From positions 10,873,784 to 10,937,783 of the forward strand of contig CP136066.1 in assembly GCA_032622095.1 (NCBI GenBank): a DNA stretch of 64,000 nucleotides, read 5' to 3'. Positions 1-10,639 of the stretch are shown here, piece by piece. Each line of letters opens with the position of its first letter. The first letter of the stretch is position 1. Both the position numbers and the translations under genes were made by a program. Below the pieces are notes generated by a model. The model was given only the letters and a program-made list of their open reading frames with translations, did no database searches and had not been told where the DNA came from. The DNA comes from Siphonodentalium dalli (taxonomy: Eukaryota > Mollusca > Scaphopoda > Gadilida > Siphonodentaliidae).

Positions 1-85
1 ACTACTCGTCATTCAATTTTTTCTAAACATTTGACTGACAAATCCGTGAAATTCATTCAACTAGCCCGCCATTGAGTATTTGCAG

Positions 86-174
86 ATGCAGAATATGACC
101 CGCAGGTGTTGGCCGAAGTATATCACATGGGACGTTACCTCGCTACCATCAACCCCAATTTTAAATATAGTTGA
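86..174 (+). CDS. possible 3'-terminal coding exon of an unidentified gene
   Basis: An acceptor-like TATTTGCAG ends at 85, and the same frame is closed upstream by a TGA at 73-75, which fits an intron. From 88 the frame reads AEYDPQVLAEVYHMGRY and then LATINPNFKYS, ending in TGA at 172-174. The composition (mixed charged and hydrophobic, no low complexity) looks like a real protein C-terminus. An AATAAA signal follows 63 bases after the stop. The rest of the gene would lie upstream, outside the window. I do not recognise the protein family. Being only about 28 codons long, it could be chance; the acceptor, the stop and the poly(A) signal in order are what support it. Confidence 0.35.
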
Positions 175-236
175 GCTGCATTGTCTCCCTTCCGTTTCAC
201 CTTGCTATTATTATTTCATTATTATGATAATACATG

Positions 237-242
237 AATAAA
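237..242 (+). promoter_or_regulatory. AATAAA poly(A) signal
   Basis: Canonical hexamer 63 bases downstream of the TGA of the putative terminal exon, with a GT-containing stretch (GTGTTC) about 25-30 bases further on. It would end the transcript of the exon at 86-174. Confidence 0.35.
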
Positions 243-714
243 GTTCTCCCCCTTAACTAAATCCCGTGTTCAAAAGTTAATTAAAAATGTTCCGTAATTC
301 ATTGTGTGTGATAGACTGCAGACAGCCCAGAATGAACCATATTGGCCCAATTCTACTAGGTCCTCAACCTATGAGCACGTGCTGTGATGTCACGGGAATG
401 TGAATCGCGTGCTGAAATGTAAACAATGGAGTGATCAGGATAACGAGAGCCTGTAATTCACTCAATGTTGTTGCGTATTCCAGAATGCAGGAACTTTATA
501 TAATGGACTCATGTCATTCTGAGAATAGTTTATCATTTAATGCCTGGCGATAGTGTGTAGAATTTTAATCCCTAATAACGGAAACCCGGAGTGTTATATC
601 TCTCGTTTAAAATTTGATTTTACGTGATATTTTTCAATAGTAAAATAATATTCAATAAAACCGTATATCGTGGTGTTATTTTGGAAAAATCGCGGTTTAA
701 AAAAAAACGTCAAT

Positions 715-840
715 ACCGCCCAACCGTACTGCCGGCAGCCATGTTTTTTTAACAATATTTGGAAATGTCACCCGAAGATACATATGAAGTCTGATGATCG
801 GGTGAGCGATGTGGAATGTAGGGTGAGCCAAAGGAAATTG
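715..840 (+). repeat. dispersed repeat of the GCC-CCAT / CATATGAAG..GATGATCGG family, copy 1
   Basis: Shares with 1,285-1,400, 15,950-16,190 and 16,915-17,060 the order: GGCC/GCCATnTTTTTT box, an A-rich stretch, a CTCnCATCT or CCCGAAGATA box, then CATATGAAG..TGATGATCGG and GTGGANTGTAG. About 110-130 bases per copy. It has no coding frame. Likely a decayed, moderately repetitive interspersed element; its class is unknown. Confidence 0.5.
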
Positions 841-1036
841 CAGACGGATGCAGACAGACGACAGACAGGAACTCATGGCAATAGCTCAAACTTTACAAAG
901 TTTCAATGACTGTAGCTCAACTTGCGGAGGCATTAATAATTCTATGCTGAGCTGTCAATAGAATGCAGACGGCCACCTGTTTTAAAAATATTTCTGAAAA
1001 ATTTGACTAACCCCCATCTGGATCACCCCGAAGTAC

Positions 1037-1219
1037 CATACTCTCAGGTGCCTAATTATAGTGTCAACACGTTTATTTATTTTGGAGAAAATTACCAATG
1101 ATCACTATTATTTGGCATTGAGACAGAGTGAAATTGCCATCACTATTATTAATTTCAGCCTAAATCCCCATCCATCACTATAATTAGGCCATCACAATTA
1201 TTAGGCACCTGGGAGTATG
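1037..1219. mobile_element. 183-bp MITE, 27-bp terminal inverted repeats (family B)
   Basis: The left end CATACTCTCAGGTGCCTAAT (1037 on) is matched in inverted form by the right end ATTAGGCACCTGGGAGTATG (to 1219); about 23 of 27 positions pair. The inside is AT-rich with no coding frame, so it is non-autonomous. The terminal words (..TGCCTAATAA..) link it to the larger elements at 10.24-10.64 kb and 18.59-19.00 kb. Confidence 0.7.
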
Positions 1220-1284
1220 AAGATATGACGTTTGGAAGAGTATGTGGCATGTTGGGTGTGCTGAAGAATTTAGTCATGAAAAGA

Positions 1285-1400
1285 GTAAAATCCAAGATGG
1301 CCACTGGTGACCATATTTTTTAACAAATTTCAGAAGCTATCATTGGCTCCCATCTAGAGATAATGCCGAAAACCTCATGATGTTTGGTGCAAAATATCTC
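1285..1400 (+). repeat. dispersed repeat of the GCC-CCAT family, copy 2
   Basis: Contains AAGATGGCCACTGGTGACCA, a TTTTTTAACAAATTTC stretch, a GGCTCCCATCTAGAGATAAT box and TGATGTTTGGTG. This is the same order of boxes as the copy at 16,915-17,060, where GGCCGCTGGCGACCAT and GCTCTCATCTGATAGAT occur. Confidence 0.5.
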
Positions 1401-3349
1401 AAATTGAAGTACAACTATGATCAATTTATAATCAGTCACCGATCTGCATTATTTATTATTTACTCCGGCAGTCAGTGTTTTTATAATGGCGGTGACATAC
1501 TGATATGCCTTGTTCAACCTGAGGTTGCGATCTTTATTTATTAGGATCTATCACTCGTTATACATGTACGGCACCAGTACATTCTGTAATATGCCCATTC
1601 ACCCCAATTGTGTCCCGTTATACCATATACTTTGTGCTGCCATGGCCATATATTCAGAATATGATCTTATGGTTGTTTGCACACAAAACAAACAATAAAC
1701 AAATTTATTTCTGCTTATATCAATGTTACCAGAAACAACAAAATTTCATTTTAGGCCTACCGGTACATGTACATATGTAGCTATACTTACAGCGCCTGTG
1801 GTGTCAAATGTCCACTGTTCGGCAATTTGGGCCATGATTGTCATTGCATTATCATCTTTTATGCTTTCAAGTCAATATTAAACCTGCAGTTGCCACCTTA
1901 CATGTATCTCTTAGAATTTTACTCAGCCTCAAACATGTACCTTAAGGGAAGGAAAGAATGAAAGAATTAGATAATTTTTTCACGCAAATGAGGTGCGGTC
2001 AATGCTCTTAGCCCGTTTATATATACATGTAACTATGGGTATATACCAGATAAAACCATACAAAAAAAACGCCATGCTTTTTATAGTGTACCAGTATTTA
2101 TACATGGTGTATGTGCCTGTGGTTGGCCGTAATCTAATGTCTGGTGTTATTGTTTTGAAGGGTTATCATGTTCGACTGGTATTGTTAGCTTGGTAATGGG
2201 ATTAGCAGTTTCTCTATGTCTTGTCTGGACAGATTTTTTTTTTTAAACTTTGTCTGAAATACATGTAGAAGCTGGTAGAAGGACTTTTTATACTGGAATT
2301 TGCGCAACAGGAGTATGGGGAAATTACATGTAGAGTGTAGCCCCACCCTGAACCCTCCCCGTGATTCAGTGAACCAACCCTGTTTTCCAACACAATCTAA
2401 TATCAACGATTTCTTATCTTCAGTGAATGCAAGACTGTGCCAAAAGGGGACGTGTCGACATGGGGTGGTTATGTAGGGGTTTTTACCTCCCCCCAACTGT
2501 AGTCAAACGTGATGCAACATTTAGTTGGAAACTTGATACCAAAAATAAGTTGAAATTGTGGTCATCTAGTTTGATTTTCCAACAGTTTATTAGTGACATC
2601 TGTTGATTTTAAACCACCATTTGCAAAGTTTTGTACTGAAATGGCCATCAGTTGGCAATTTTCCAACATTACGGTGGGTATCAGGTTGGAGATTTCCCCA
2701 ATTCGAAATCTTGAGGCCAGTCTAGATGCTAGGAATATCCAATTTTCAAGTTCAGATACCATCATCCAACCCGTGTGTCCTGTCCGTTCCCAGTGGACAG
2801 CCAACACTGATAGTTATTTTTTTTCAAACAAAATAAATTGGGCGGCAAATTTTCCTGGCATTATTATAGATCACCATTCGATGGTACGTGTTTGGAATTT
2901 TCAGTTTCAGATCTAAATGAATTCTCATCCTGGTCTGATCCATCCTTTTCATCATGCATGACTAGTGGCCACAAGACTACTGATCCATTTAGAATATGCT
3001 GCCATCTAGTAGTCTGTGAGGGAACAGATGGGGAAAAATCAAGCCCCCATTGGGTGCAAATTTAATTATGCAAACTTGTTTAGTGTGGTTCAATGGGAGG
3101 GTTTGCAGTTAGAAATTCCAAGGTGGATACCCTTCCCACCCACACAAACCATCTAGCCACTTTCCAAGTGCCAAATATCCCAGACTCACTTAGTTTTTGG
3201 TATATTTGTTCTATCTGAGAATACACTACACCAGCTGCCAAATATGGCCCATAATCTGAATAAAAACAATTCAGACCTTGCAACAATTGTGTTGTAGAAA
3301 TGAGCGTAAAACAAAAAAACGCAACATCAAAATACACAGGGCAAGGCTT
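1401..3349. other. AT-rich intergenic sequence, no supported gene
   Basis: Open frames of up to about 107 codons occur on both strands at 2.19-2.92 kb, but they overlap each other, have no domain signature and lack a consistent start. I see ordinary AT-rich DNA with CATGTA-type words and nothing that can be annotated. Confidence 0.5.
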
Positions 3350-4705
3350 AGGCCTAAAAAAATAATACCTTTGTTTCCGCTAACGAGCTAAAAAAAATTA
3401 GGGTAGGTAGGTAGGCTTAACTTTTTCTTTTTTTTTTACTTTTTTTTCAGTATCTTTAAAAATAACTGTATAATACTTGTCAATAACCCAAACTATGCAC
3501 TTCTTAGCCCCAATCAGGTTAACCCAGATGACAGAGGAACTAGAAACTCCAATTCAATCTTACATATGCTTTAATATTTACATATATACTAGTCTATATA
3601 CTAAGATAGTCTTTGATAATCCTAATATTTCCTATATGGTCTGGCGACAACTGGAGTCAGTCCAGCACCACTGCACTGTTCACATATTGGAGTGACCGTC
3701 TTGTACCGATCTCTTAAGGATGGCCTCACAACATCACCTTCTCCGCATTCAGTGAAGGATCTATGTATTTTTTGGGGACACCTGTTTTTGGGCAATGATA
3801 TGCCGAAGGCATAACATGAAGGCCTGATCGGAGGAATGTTTGGGAAGGGTGACCCCCTGATGATGGTGGGGGTTCACCCCCTGGAATTTTTTTGAAAATC
3901 CATTGCATTTAGAGCTAATATAAGGCTCTTTGAGTCAGTATTTTGAATTTTACAGATAGGTCAATTTTATCAAGTTTCTCAAGCATAACTTTGGAACTTT
4001 TTATATATGTATGGATTGGAAATGCTTATAAGTTATTGTCAGATATCTTTTAGTTCTATGGATTATGCTTATCGGAAGCCTTATCCTGCTTGAAATTAGA
4101 CTTGCCATCATCACTCTAATTCATAAATAGGCTATTTTATAAAATTCAAGTGAGACACATACCGTACATAATATACTACATGTACATGTAATACAAAAAT
4201 CCTACATGTAGTACAGAAACATTGTACATGTATTAAGGTAGTAATGACTATATATGGTACTAATCTCTATGTTAATTTTTCATTTGGTATTATGAGATCC
4301 CACTTGATAACCAGGTTGATTTGATCAAATTGTTAATGTTCCTGTGCTGTAATTGATTGAAATACTGAAGTCTGAACGCTGAATGATAACATACCTGAAC
4401 TCAAATTATTTGAAGTTTTCACAGATGAAGCCAAACATACTTTACAGTATGATTCCAACTGTTAAACTTAAATCTTTTTGTAAACTTAAATTTCTTATGT
4501 CAATATATATAAATATATAAATGTTTTGCATCTTGTTATGATATGAATTGGGACCTAAATTAAAAAAAAAAAAAAAAAATTTGGTCCAATTTTTTTTTTT
4601 TGGTCCAATTTTTTTTTGTGCAATGGCAATAAAAAGTTTAGGGTCGGCGGTTTAAAATAGGGTCGGTCGGGTTAGCGGAAACAAACGTATTTTCTTTTTA
4701 GGCCT
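3350..4705. mobile_element. 1.36-kb non-autonomous element with 35-bp terminal inverted repeats
   Basis: Left end AGGCCTAAAAAAATAATACC then TTTGTTTCCGCTAAC (3350-3384). The right end 4671-4705 is the inverse (GTTAGCGGAAACAAACG.. to AGGCCT), with about 31 of 35 positions pairing. Just inside, both ends carry (A/T)GGGT-rich runs (TAGGGTAGGTAGG on the left, TAGGGTCGGTCGG on the right). The interior has poly-T/poly-A tracts, including two tandem TTGGTCCAATTTTTTTTT units near 4,580-4,618, and no transposase frame. Probably a deletion derivative of a cut-and-paste transposon; the superfamily cannot be assigned. Confidence 0.65.
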
Positions 4706-5091
4706 TATCGATTCAATCTGTGAAGTGTGTTTTTGTGTATTTCTCGCATTTTCCCTTGGTTGTATATCAACAGGCTATCAGTGTCCCATCGCTAATGTCT
4801 ACAATTGTCTCAGTCTTATAACCCTTCCTGAGGTTCTTGAAAGCGTCTTTACAGTTATCATGTGTTGTCTTTACTGTGATAAACATGCATAATGGTGAAG
4901 ATGACTGGAATAATGGTAAAGACAACAAGCAGTCGCAGACGGCAGTATCCCCTGTCGAAATGTGCAGTTGGGGAAGTGCCTTTTCAATAATGTTTGCGTT
5001 CTCTGCCGAAATGTGCAGTAGGGGAAGTGCATTATCAACAAGAGGTGGCCCGGGGATTTGTGAACTCATTTTAGGACTGACTAAACATAAT

Positions 5092-5155
5092 AAAGTCCAA
5101 TAACTCTGCTGAAAATATCTGGCCGGACCTGGTTTGCGAACTCGTTCTAGACACT
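5092..5155 (+). repeat. direct repeat shared with 6,247-6,311
   Basis: AAAGTCCAATAACTC, then GGACCTGGTTTGC, then AACTCGTTCTAGA.ACTG, in the same order and spacing as at 6,247-6,311. Two copies of one dispersed sequence, 1.15 kb apart on the same strand. Confidence 0.6.
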
Positions 5156-5506
5156 GTGTCGCATCGGTGCTATAATGTTGAGCCCTTTTAATTCAGATGT
5201 TTGGCTTCGGCAATCTGCTACGGCAACCCTTTATCGTGGCCCAGCTTGGTTCAGCAAAATTTGGCTTCGGCATTGCCGATTGCCGTAGCCAATTATGAGG
5301 GCTGAATGTTCTATATCCATTTTTATTTTTTTGTGGGAAACTCTATTTGAAAATTTGACCATCTGGTTTTCGTATATGTCTGCTTTATTTTCACCTTATG
5401 TTCTTTTCATTGTATCACAGGAAACGAAAAACTAATATAATTTTATTTTATTGCTTTAAATGTCAGTATTATTCTTGTAATTCTTTGACATGTGTTTGGA
5501 GATAGA

Positions 5507-5714
5507 ACACTTTACTCAACAATTTAGCTTTTTCCGTGAGTGATAAAGTGGTTTTTAGGATTTTAAATCATTCCAACACTTTACTCAACAATTTAGTTTT
5601 TTCTGTGAGTGCTAAAGTGGTTTTTAGGTTTTTAAATCATTCCAACACTTTACTCAACAATTTAGTTTTTTCTGTGAGTGCTAAAGTGGTTTTTAGGTTT
5701 TTAAATCATTCCAA
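5507..5714 (+). repeat. tandem repeat, 3 x 69 bp
   Basis: The unit begins ACACTTTACTCAACAATTTA and recurs at 5507, 5576 and 5645. Units 2 and 3 are nearly identical and unit 1 differs at a few sites (GATAAAGTGG for GCTAAAGTGG). Because 69 is a multiple of three, an open frame runs through it; that frame is a by-product of the repeat. Confidence 0.85.
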
Positions 5715-6246
5715 AGTACAAAACTCGCATAATATGTCATTTTCAGTGCTATATTAACCTAAGAATTTAGCTGGAATTAAGATTTTCAAATATAAGAGTA
5801 CGAAAGCACCATTTCTAGTCAGGCATATTAACGGCCACCAGTTCCCATTGCTTACCATTGTCAGTTGTAGATTGAACATTATAGCACTAAAAGTTACGCA
5901 ATAATGTGGTACAAAATAAACCAATGCATTGGACCACAGTGGAGATAGAACACTACAGCACTAACACAAAAACTAATTCGGAAGATGGAACATATTTGCA
6001 TATCCTCTTTTCATATCTGGTATATGCTATACTCAATATCTTGTGTTTTTCAGACAGAAAATGCCACGCCGAATCGACGGTACAGTTACCTCTATTTCCC
6101 CCCAAAATGGATATAGAACATTTTACCACCGAGGCGACAAATCCTGGTCATGTGAACTCACAATATACCAAAAATCTTTGAAATCCGTTGACATTTGTGG
6201 AAATGAGCCCTGTGACGTCGTCCATTTGCACACAATTTTGTTTTTA

Positions 6247-6311
6247 AAAGTCCAATAACTCCGTTTAAAATATCGGACCGGACCTGGTTTGCCAACTCGT
6301 TCTAGATACTG
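6247..6311 (+). repeat. direct repeat shared with 5,092-5,155
   Basis: Second copy of the AAAGTCCAATAACTC..GGACCTGGTTTGC..TTCTAGA sequence; about 85% identical by eye to the copy at 5.09 kb. Confidence 0.6.
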
Positions 6312-7080
6312 GTCAAGTGTACTCATCTTACCAAATATCTTTGAAATGCAATTACTCTGGATGTTGAAATAATTTGCGTTAGTTTCTATGGAGTGGTACG
6401 ATCAATTTCTTTGAATTTTTTCGGTGATGTTAATGGAATGCTACAAATGTACATTCCCCAGGTTGGCATATAAGCGGGTAGGGTTCTCTATTCCGAAGGT
6501 TCATTATTCCGAAGGTTCGCTATTCCGAAGGTTCATTATTCCGAAGGTTCATTATTCCGAAGGTTCGCTATTCCGAAGGTTCGCTATTCCGAAGGTTTTC
6601 TATTCTGGGCGTATTTAACCAGAAATGAATGAAAATTTGCACCCCCACCACAAAAACACACGAGGAATGAAAAATACTATTACGCTAGTATTCACATATA
6701 GTACATTTATACACCCACTTCTGATTCCAAAATTGTCCCAGATTTCGGTTATTAATAGCAAGAAGACAGTATCAGTTTATCGTTTAATATGGAAAGTTGA
6801 AAACACCATGACTGAAATAAACTACATGTAAGAGATATAGTTTTTCCGAACTGGCAATTTGAAAGAAACATCAACATTAAATGCCCACTTAATTTTCGAA
6901 CCCCCAGATCACATATATAACATATATGCCAGTATATATACCATTGGAAATAGGAAGCTCTCAAACACTGTATTATCAGCTTATGCGATGTAATAAACTG
7001 TGAACCTGTTGTTTTTGTTGAGTTAACGACGTGTTTTTGTGCTTTTAAAGGTTCATCTGGTTTTGTTGTGCAAAGTGTAT

Positions 7081-7147
7081 TATTTTCAATGGAGGGGGAA
7101 TAACTCTATATTTTAAAGATAGTGTTATTCCCCTTCAATTGAAAATA
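7081..7147. repeat. 67-bp hairpin near the midpoint of the foldback element
   Basis: The left arm TATTTTCAATGGAGGGGGAA (7081 on) pairs with the right arm ..TTCCCCTTCAATTGAAAATA (to 7147). About 30 of 33 positions pair around a very short loop. The size would suit a small-RNA precursor, but a DNA foldback is enough to explain it. Confidence 0.7.
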
Positions 7148-7401
7148 CATTAGGTTGAATTATGTTGCATTCTGGGAGCCATAATGGGGGGGGTCTTTTA
7201 TGATTTAAGCCGTTTTCTATTTCTCTATGGACATCTTCTGATACAGACGTTTAAAATTCAATACAAATTCACAATTGCAGTTTGGTTAATCTCATACCCG
7301 TCTATTCAACGACATTCTGCTACGCATTATTCATTAAGAGTTATAGCCCCACTGTTTTAATCCGCCTTTAGCTGGCGTATTCTTGCCTCTAAGATTATTG
7401 A

Positions 7402-7521
7402 GAAATAACGTCATACGTGATGACATTGAATCGTATGCAAACATAGCAATTACAAGTGTGGGCTGCCTGACGTGAATATGTTTTGTTTTGGGAAATAACG
7501 TCATACGTAATGACATTTAAT
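7402..7521 (+). repeat. two direct copies of a ~30-bp palindromic motif
   Basis: GAAATAACGTCATACGTGAT (7402 on) and GAAATAACGTCATACGTAAT (7492 on) are 90 bp apart, each followed by GACATTNAATC. The core GTCATACGTRATGAC is close to a perfect palindrome and contains an ACGTCA half-site like a CRE/bZIP half-site. Confidence 0.6.
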
Positions 7522-7980
7522 CTCAAGGAAACCCGCGAAGAAAAAAGTCACATTTATTGTTTCAATGTTTTAAGTTATTTCCTTCATAAAAAGTGTCTTC
7601 GTGATAAAGAACCCTCTCAATACTTTAGAATATAGAATTAACCTTTAAAATAACAAAAATCTTCGGAATAGCGAACCTTCGGAATAGTGAACCTTCGGAA
7701 TAACGAACCTTCGGAATAGAGACATGTTCCCCATATATGCCTAAGAACTTAACTTATAACTTTGTCACACTCGAACAAGTCCATACTATGTCTTTAACTA
7801 TTAAGAATGCCTTTTCGGATACATCAGTTGCAGAATGGAATATACCTGAATCCAGAATAGTGTTGTAAATTATTAAATGATCACCCAAGACAGTGTGCAT
7901 GTACTGGTCCCATAAACACCTTGCTCATAATTTTGGCTATAATTTCTGGCATTTGCCATGGAATTGCTGGCTCTCATAAT

Positions 7981-8380
7981 AAAAAGATGTATAATCAGAA
8001 CTAACGCTCGCAAATTAATAGTTCTTAGGCTTTAGGGTAAAAAATATTTGATTCGAGTCCCGGAACCCACCCATCAAATGTCAGAGTGATCAGATACAAA
8101 TTTTTTTAATCTATTATTTTTCACCATCAGTACTTTTAAGCGGCCTGGTAAAAAGTTGACGAGAAGACGGCCCCGAATCAAATTGCAGATAAGGATGGAT
8201 AACTCTTAACATCCAAGTGGCTTTTGTGTGTCAGATATTTGACAAACCGGCCAAATTTTGTTGAACAAAATGGTTAGCATTATTTTTGGGCAATTAATCG
8301 ATTCGATAACTGAAGTGGCATTTAAAACAAAGTTGTTGCTGTTGTTGTTGAATCCATCAAATCGGAATTGGTACCTTTAA
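7981..8380. mobile_element. decayed member of the TTAA-flanked MITE family (family A)
   Basis: The right end ATCGGAATTGGTACCTTTAA (8361-8380) matches the terminus of the full copies at 11.7 and 61.3 kb. Internal boxes TTGATTCGAGTC..GGAACCCACCCAT, ATCTATTATTTTTCACCATC and AAGGATGGATAACTCTTAA are shared with the other copies. The left end is degraded (AAAAAGATGTATAATCAGAA) and resembles the left end of the copy at 9,851. Confidence 0.6.
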
Positions 8381-8690
8381 TAAAGCTGAAGGTGTCATTA
8401 ATTGTCACTTCATTTTGGTGCATTGGGTACCCAGGCGAAAAAAAAACTGAAGAAGAAATAATTTTACCAGATGCTAAACAACTTGTTAACTTGTGAAAAG
8501 ATCTCTACTTGATCGAAGTGTGAATCAAAGGTATTCAATTCTGACATCATGTCTAAACAAGAGCATCGCTAGGGCGTGGCAAAATACGCCCTTTAGCCAT
8601 TTCGAACTGTACTATCGCAAAATAATATAATACTTTGAGCTTACATTTGAAGAAAATCTGATATACCCCTAATTTCAATGCCAAAATGTG

Positions 8691-9365
8691 GTCAAATTCT
8701 AAGTCGAAAAAATGGCCATAACTCATGTAAAAATAATTAGACAGAACCTATATTCAAACTTGGTCTGTAGTTTTAGCTGGGAAATACAAATACCAGCTTT
8801 GGTTCAGATAAAATAATCAAAACTGGAGTTATCGGTCGGAAACCAAAAATGTTAACAGACGGTCAAATTCTAAGTCGAAAAAGGGCCGTAACTCATGTAA
8901 AAATAATTGGACAGAACCCATATTCGAACTTGGCCTGTATCGTTAGCTGGGAAATACACATACCAACTTTGGTTCAGATCAAATAATCCAAACTGGAGTT
9001 ATCGGTCGGAAACCAAAAATGTTAACAGACGGTCAAATTCTAAGTCAAAAAAGGGCCGTAACTCATGTAAAAATAATTGGACGAAACCCATATTCGAACA
9101 TGGCCTGTATCTTTAGCTGGGAAATACACATACCAACCTTGGTTCAGATCAAATAATCCAAACTGGAGTTATCGGTCGGAAACCAAAAATGTTAAATGAC
9201 GGTCAAATTCTAAGTCGAAAAAGGGCCGTAACTCATGTAAAAATATTTGGACGGAACCTATATTCGAACTTGGCCTGTATCTTTAGCTGGTAAATACACA
9301 TACCAACTTTGGTTCAGATCAAATAATCCAAACTGGAGTTATTGATCGGAAACCAAACATGTTAA
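8691..9365 (+). repeat. tandem array, four ~170-bp core units
   Basis: The unit start GTCAAATTCTAAGTCGAAAA (or a close variant) recurs at 8691, 8862, 9032 and 9202, giving periods of 171, 170 and 170. Each unit holds TAACTCATGTAAAAATAATT, TTGGTTCAGATNAAATAATC and AACTGGAGTTATCGGTCGGA and ends in ATGTTAACNGACGG. Diverged copies of the same unit flank the giant satellite at 54.0-54.2 and 55.3-55.86 kb. Confidence 0.85.
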
Positions 9366-9424
9366 CGGACGGACAGACAGACAGACGGACAGACGGTGCG
9401 ACAGACAGACAGACGGACGGACAG
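9366..9424 (+). repeat. ACGG/ACAG tetranucleotide microsatellite
   Basis: Runs of GACGGACAGACAGACGGACA directly after the last ~170-bp unit, ending before the terminal AAAAAGGGCGTAT word. Part of the Helentron-like element. Confidence 0.8.
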
Positions 9425-9850
9425 CCTGATAACATAATACGACCTTTTTTCAAAAAGGGCGTATAAAAAAGATATATTCGTTATATGCCTTGATCGATAA
9501 GATTGCTATCATAATGAATAACCCTTTTATGATGGGAGCTGCGCTGACACAGTATGAAAGACCCTGTGCCATAGGGAGCCTCGCATATACATGTATCATA
9601 GAATGTATTGGCTCAAGTTAAATACTGTTAGTCATTGTATTCCTTTATATATGTGAAGCACACTATGTACATGTATAAAAAAATGCACTCGCAAAGGGTT
9701 TTCACAAAATTTCAAGAAACTCCAGTCATGAAAGGGTTAAGTGGGAAGTAATGGACTCGAAACCAAGATTTTGTTTAATATATTTGACTTTAGCTTGTAT
9801 GATTCTGCTAATGGCTCTTTCCACATCTGTTTTTAACTTTTCTGTGCATT

Positions 9851-10110
9851 TTAAAGATGTATAATCCGATTAAGCACCCCCTCATTTACTATTTATTTGA
9901 ATTCGGGGTAAAAGCTATTTAATTTGAGTTGAGGAACCCACCTATCATAGACCAGAATTATTAGATATCAATTATTTAAAGCTATTAATTTTTACCATCA
10001 AGACTTATTAGTGGCTCTTTGAACAGTCAATGAGCCGACAGTATTGGACCAAATGGCGGACGAAGATGGATAACTCTAAAATCAAGAGGCTTTGTGTTGA
10101 TAATAAGGCC
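9851..10110. mobile_element. decayed family A element (left part)
   Basis: Begins TTAAAGATGTATAATCCGAT, then ATTCGGGGTAAAAGCTATTT, GAGTTGAGGAACCCACCTAT, AGCTATTAATTTTTACCATC and AAGATGGATAACTCTAAAAT: the same ordered boxes as in the copies at 7,981 and 11,721. A clear right terminus was not found. Confidence 0.5.
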
Positions 10111-10234
10111 AAATTTCGTCGAACGACATACTGATATTAAATAAAATAACATATTTCGGCCAATTTCATACTATAGTTGACAGTGGTTAGCATTATTTTT
10201 GGGAAATATAAATAGACCAGCACATTAGGTTTCA

Positions 10235-10638
10235 CTTCTCTTGAGTGCCTAATAAACATACATGTACGATTATTAAAATCGAGGTAAAATTCCCACCTGT
10301 ATGATCGTTATTTGGTCCTATACATTTATTAAATTAACCAAAAGAAATAATTCACCAATCTTAAATTGTGTTATTCATAGATCTATAAATGAACTCTGAT
10401 TGTTGACAGTGATCAGCACACTGTAGATTCACAGACCTGGCAATCCATCAAAACTATTTCTGTCACATAGCATCAGTAAACCAGTCAGATGGTGCGTTTT
10501 GTTGGGATGTATGGTACCGGTACTAATATTTCCAGTCTGTACGCTTATTCCACCCTGTACTATTATTCAGTTACGCGACATTTTCCAACCTGTACTATTA
10601 TTCCACCCTGTACTTTTATTAGGCACTCAAGAGTAGGG
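10235..10638. mobile_element. ~400-bp family B MITE
   Basis: The left end CTCTTGAGTGCCTAATAAAC and the right end TTTATTAGGCACTCAAGAG are inverted copies. Toward the right end a short sequence, CTGTACTATTATTCCACC, is repeated about three times. The same architecture (terminal NNNCNAATAAA word plus an internal CTG(T/C)ACTATTATT box) recurs at 18.59-19.00 kb. No coding capacity. Confidence 0.65.
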
Positions 10639-10639
10639 A

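Larger units (their letters stand above)
6465..7741. mobile_element. 1.28-kb foldback element with 16-bp tandem repeats inside its arms
   Basis: Ends GGCATATAAGCGGG (left) and CCCCATATATGCC (right) are inverted copies followed inward by CTCTATTCCGAAGG. The left arm then carries seven 16-bp units (TATTCCGAAGGTTCRY) starting at 6489, 6505, 6521, 6537, 6553, 6569 and 6585. The right arm carries four units in the opposite orientation starting at 7661, 7677, 7693 and 7709. Foldback transposons are defined by this kind of repeat-bearing arm. There is no transposase inside, so it is non-autonomous. Its interior contains the hairpin at 7,081 and the palindrome pair at 7,402/7,492. Confidence 0.75.
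8563..9470. mobile_element. pearl-like / Helentron-associated non-autonomous element
   Basis: The left end forms a hairpin, AGGGCGT (8571-8577) paired with ACGCCCT (8586-8592), and the right end repeats the same word as AAAAAGGGCGTATAAAA. Between lie about four tandem ~170-bp units and an ACGG/ACAG microsatellite. Pearl elements of bivalves, now usually grouped with non-autonomous Helentrons, have exactly this order of end structure, short ~160-170-bp tandem core and tetranucleotide microsatellite. Assignment rests on architecture, not on a search; a tandem-repeat MITE of another class remains possible. Confidence 0.6.

Noticed and set aside
2185-2916. Overlapping ~100-codon frames on both strands
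   Set aside because: No domain, frames compete with each other, and the composition is like the surrounding non-coding DNA.
4767-5069. 100-codon minus-strand frame (MSSQIPGPPLVDNALPLLHIS..)
   Set aside because: It contains a small internal duplication (LPLLHISAENA / LPQLHISTGDT) caused by a DNA repeat of about 60 bp, and has no domain or flanking gene signals. It could be an exon but cannot be supported.
5536-5757. 73-codon frame with repeated VFRFLNHSNTLLNNLVFSVS
   Set aside because: It is produced by the 3 x 69-bp tandem repeat; no start context and no domain.
6424-6618. 64-codon frame with IPKVHYSEGSLFRRF repeats
   Set aside because: It is a translation of the 16-bp tandem units in the left arm of the foldback element.
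8040-8070. tRNA-like GATTCGAGTCCCGGAACCC
   Set aside because: It resembles a T-arm, but no acceptor stem or anticodon arm can be built; the same words occur in the other family A MITEs.
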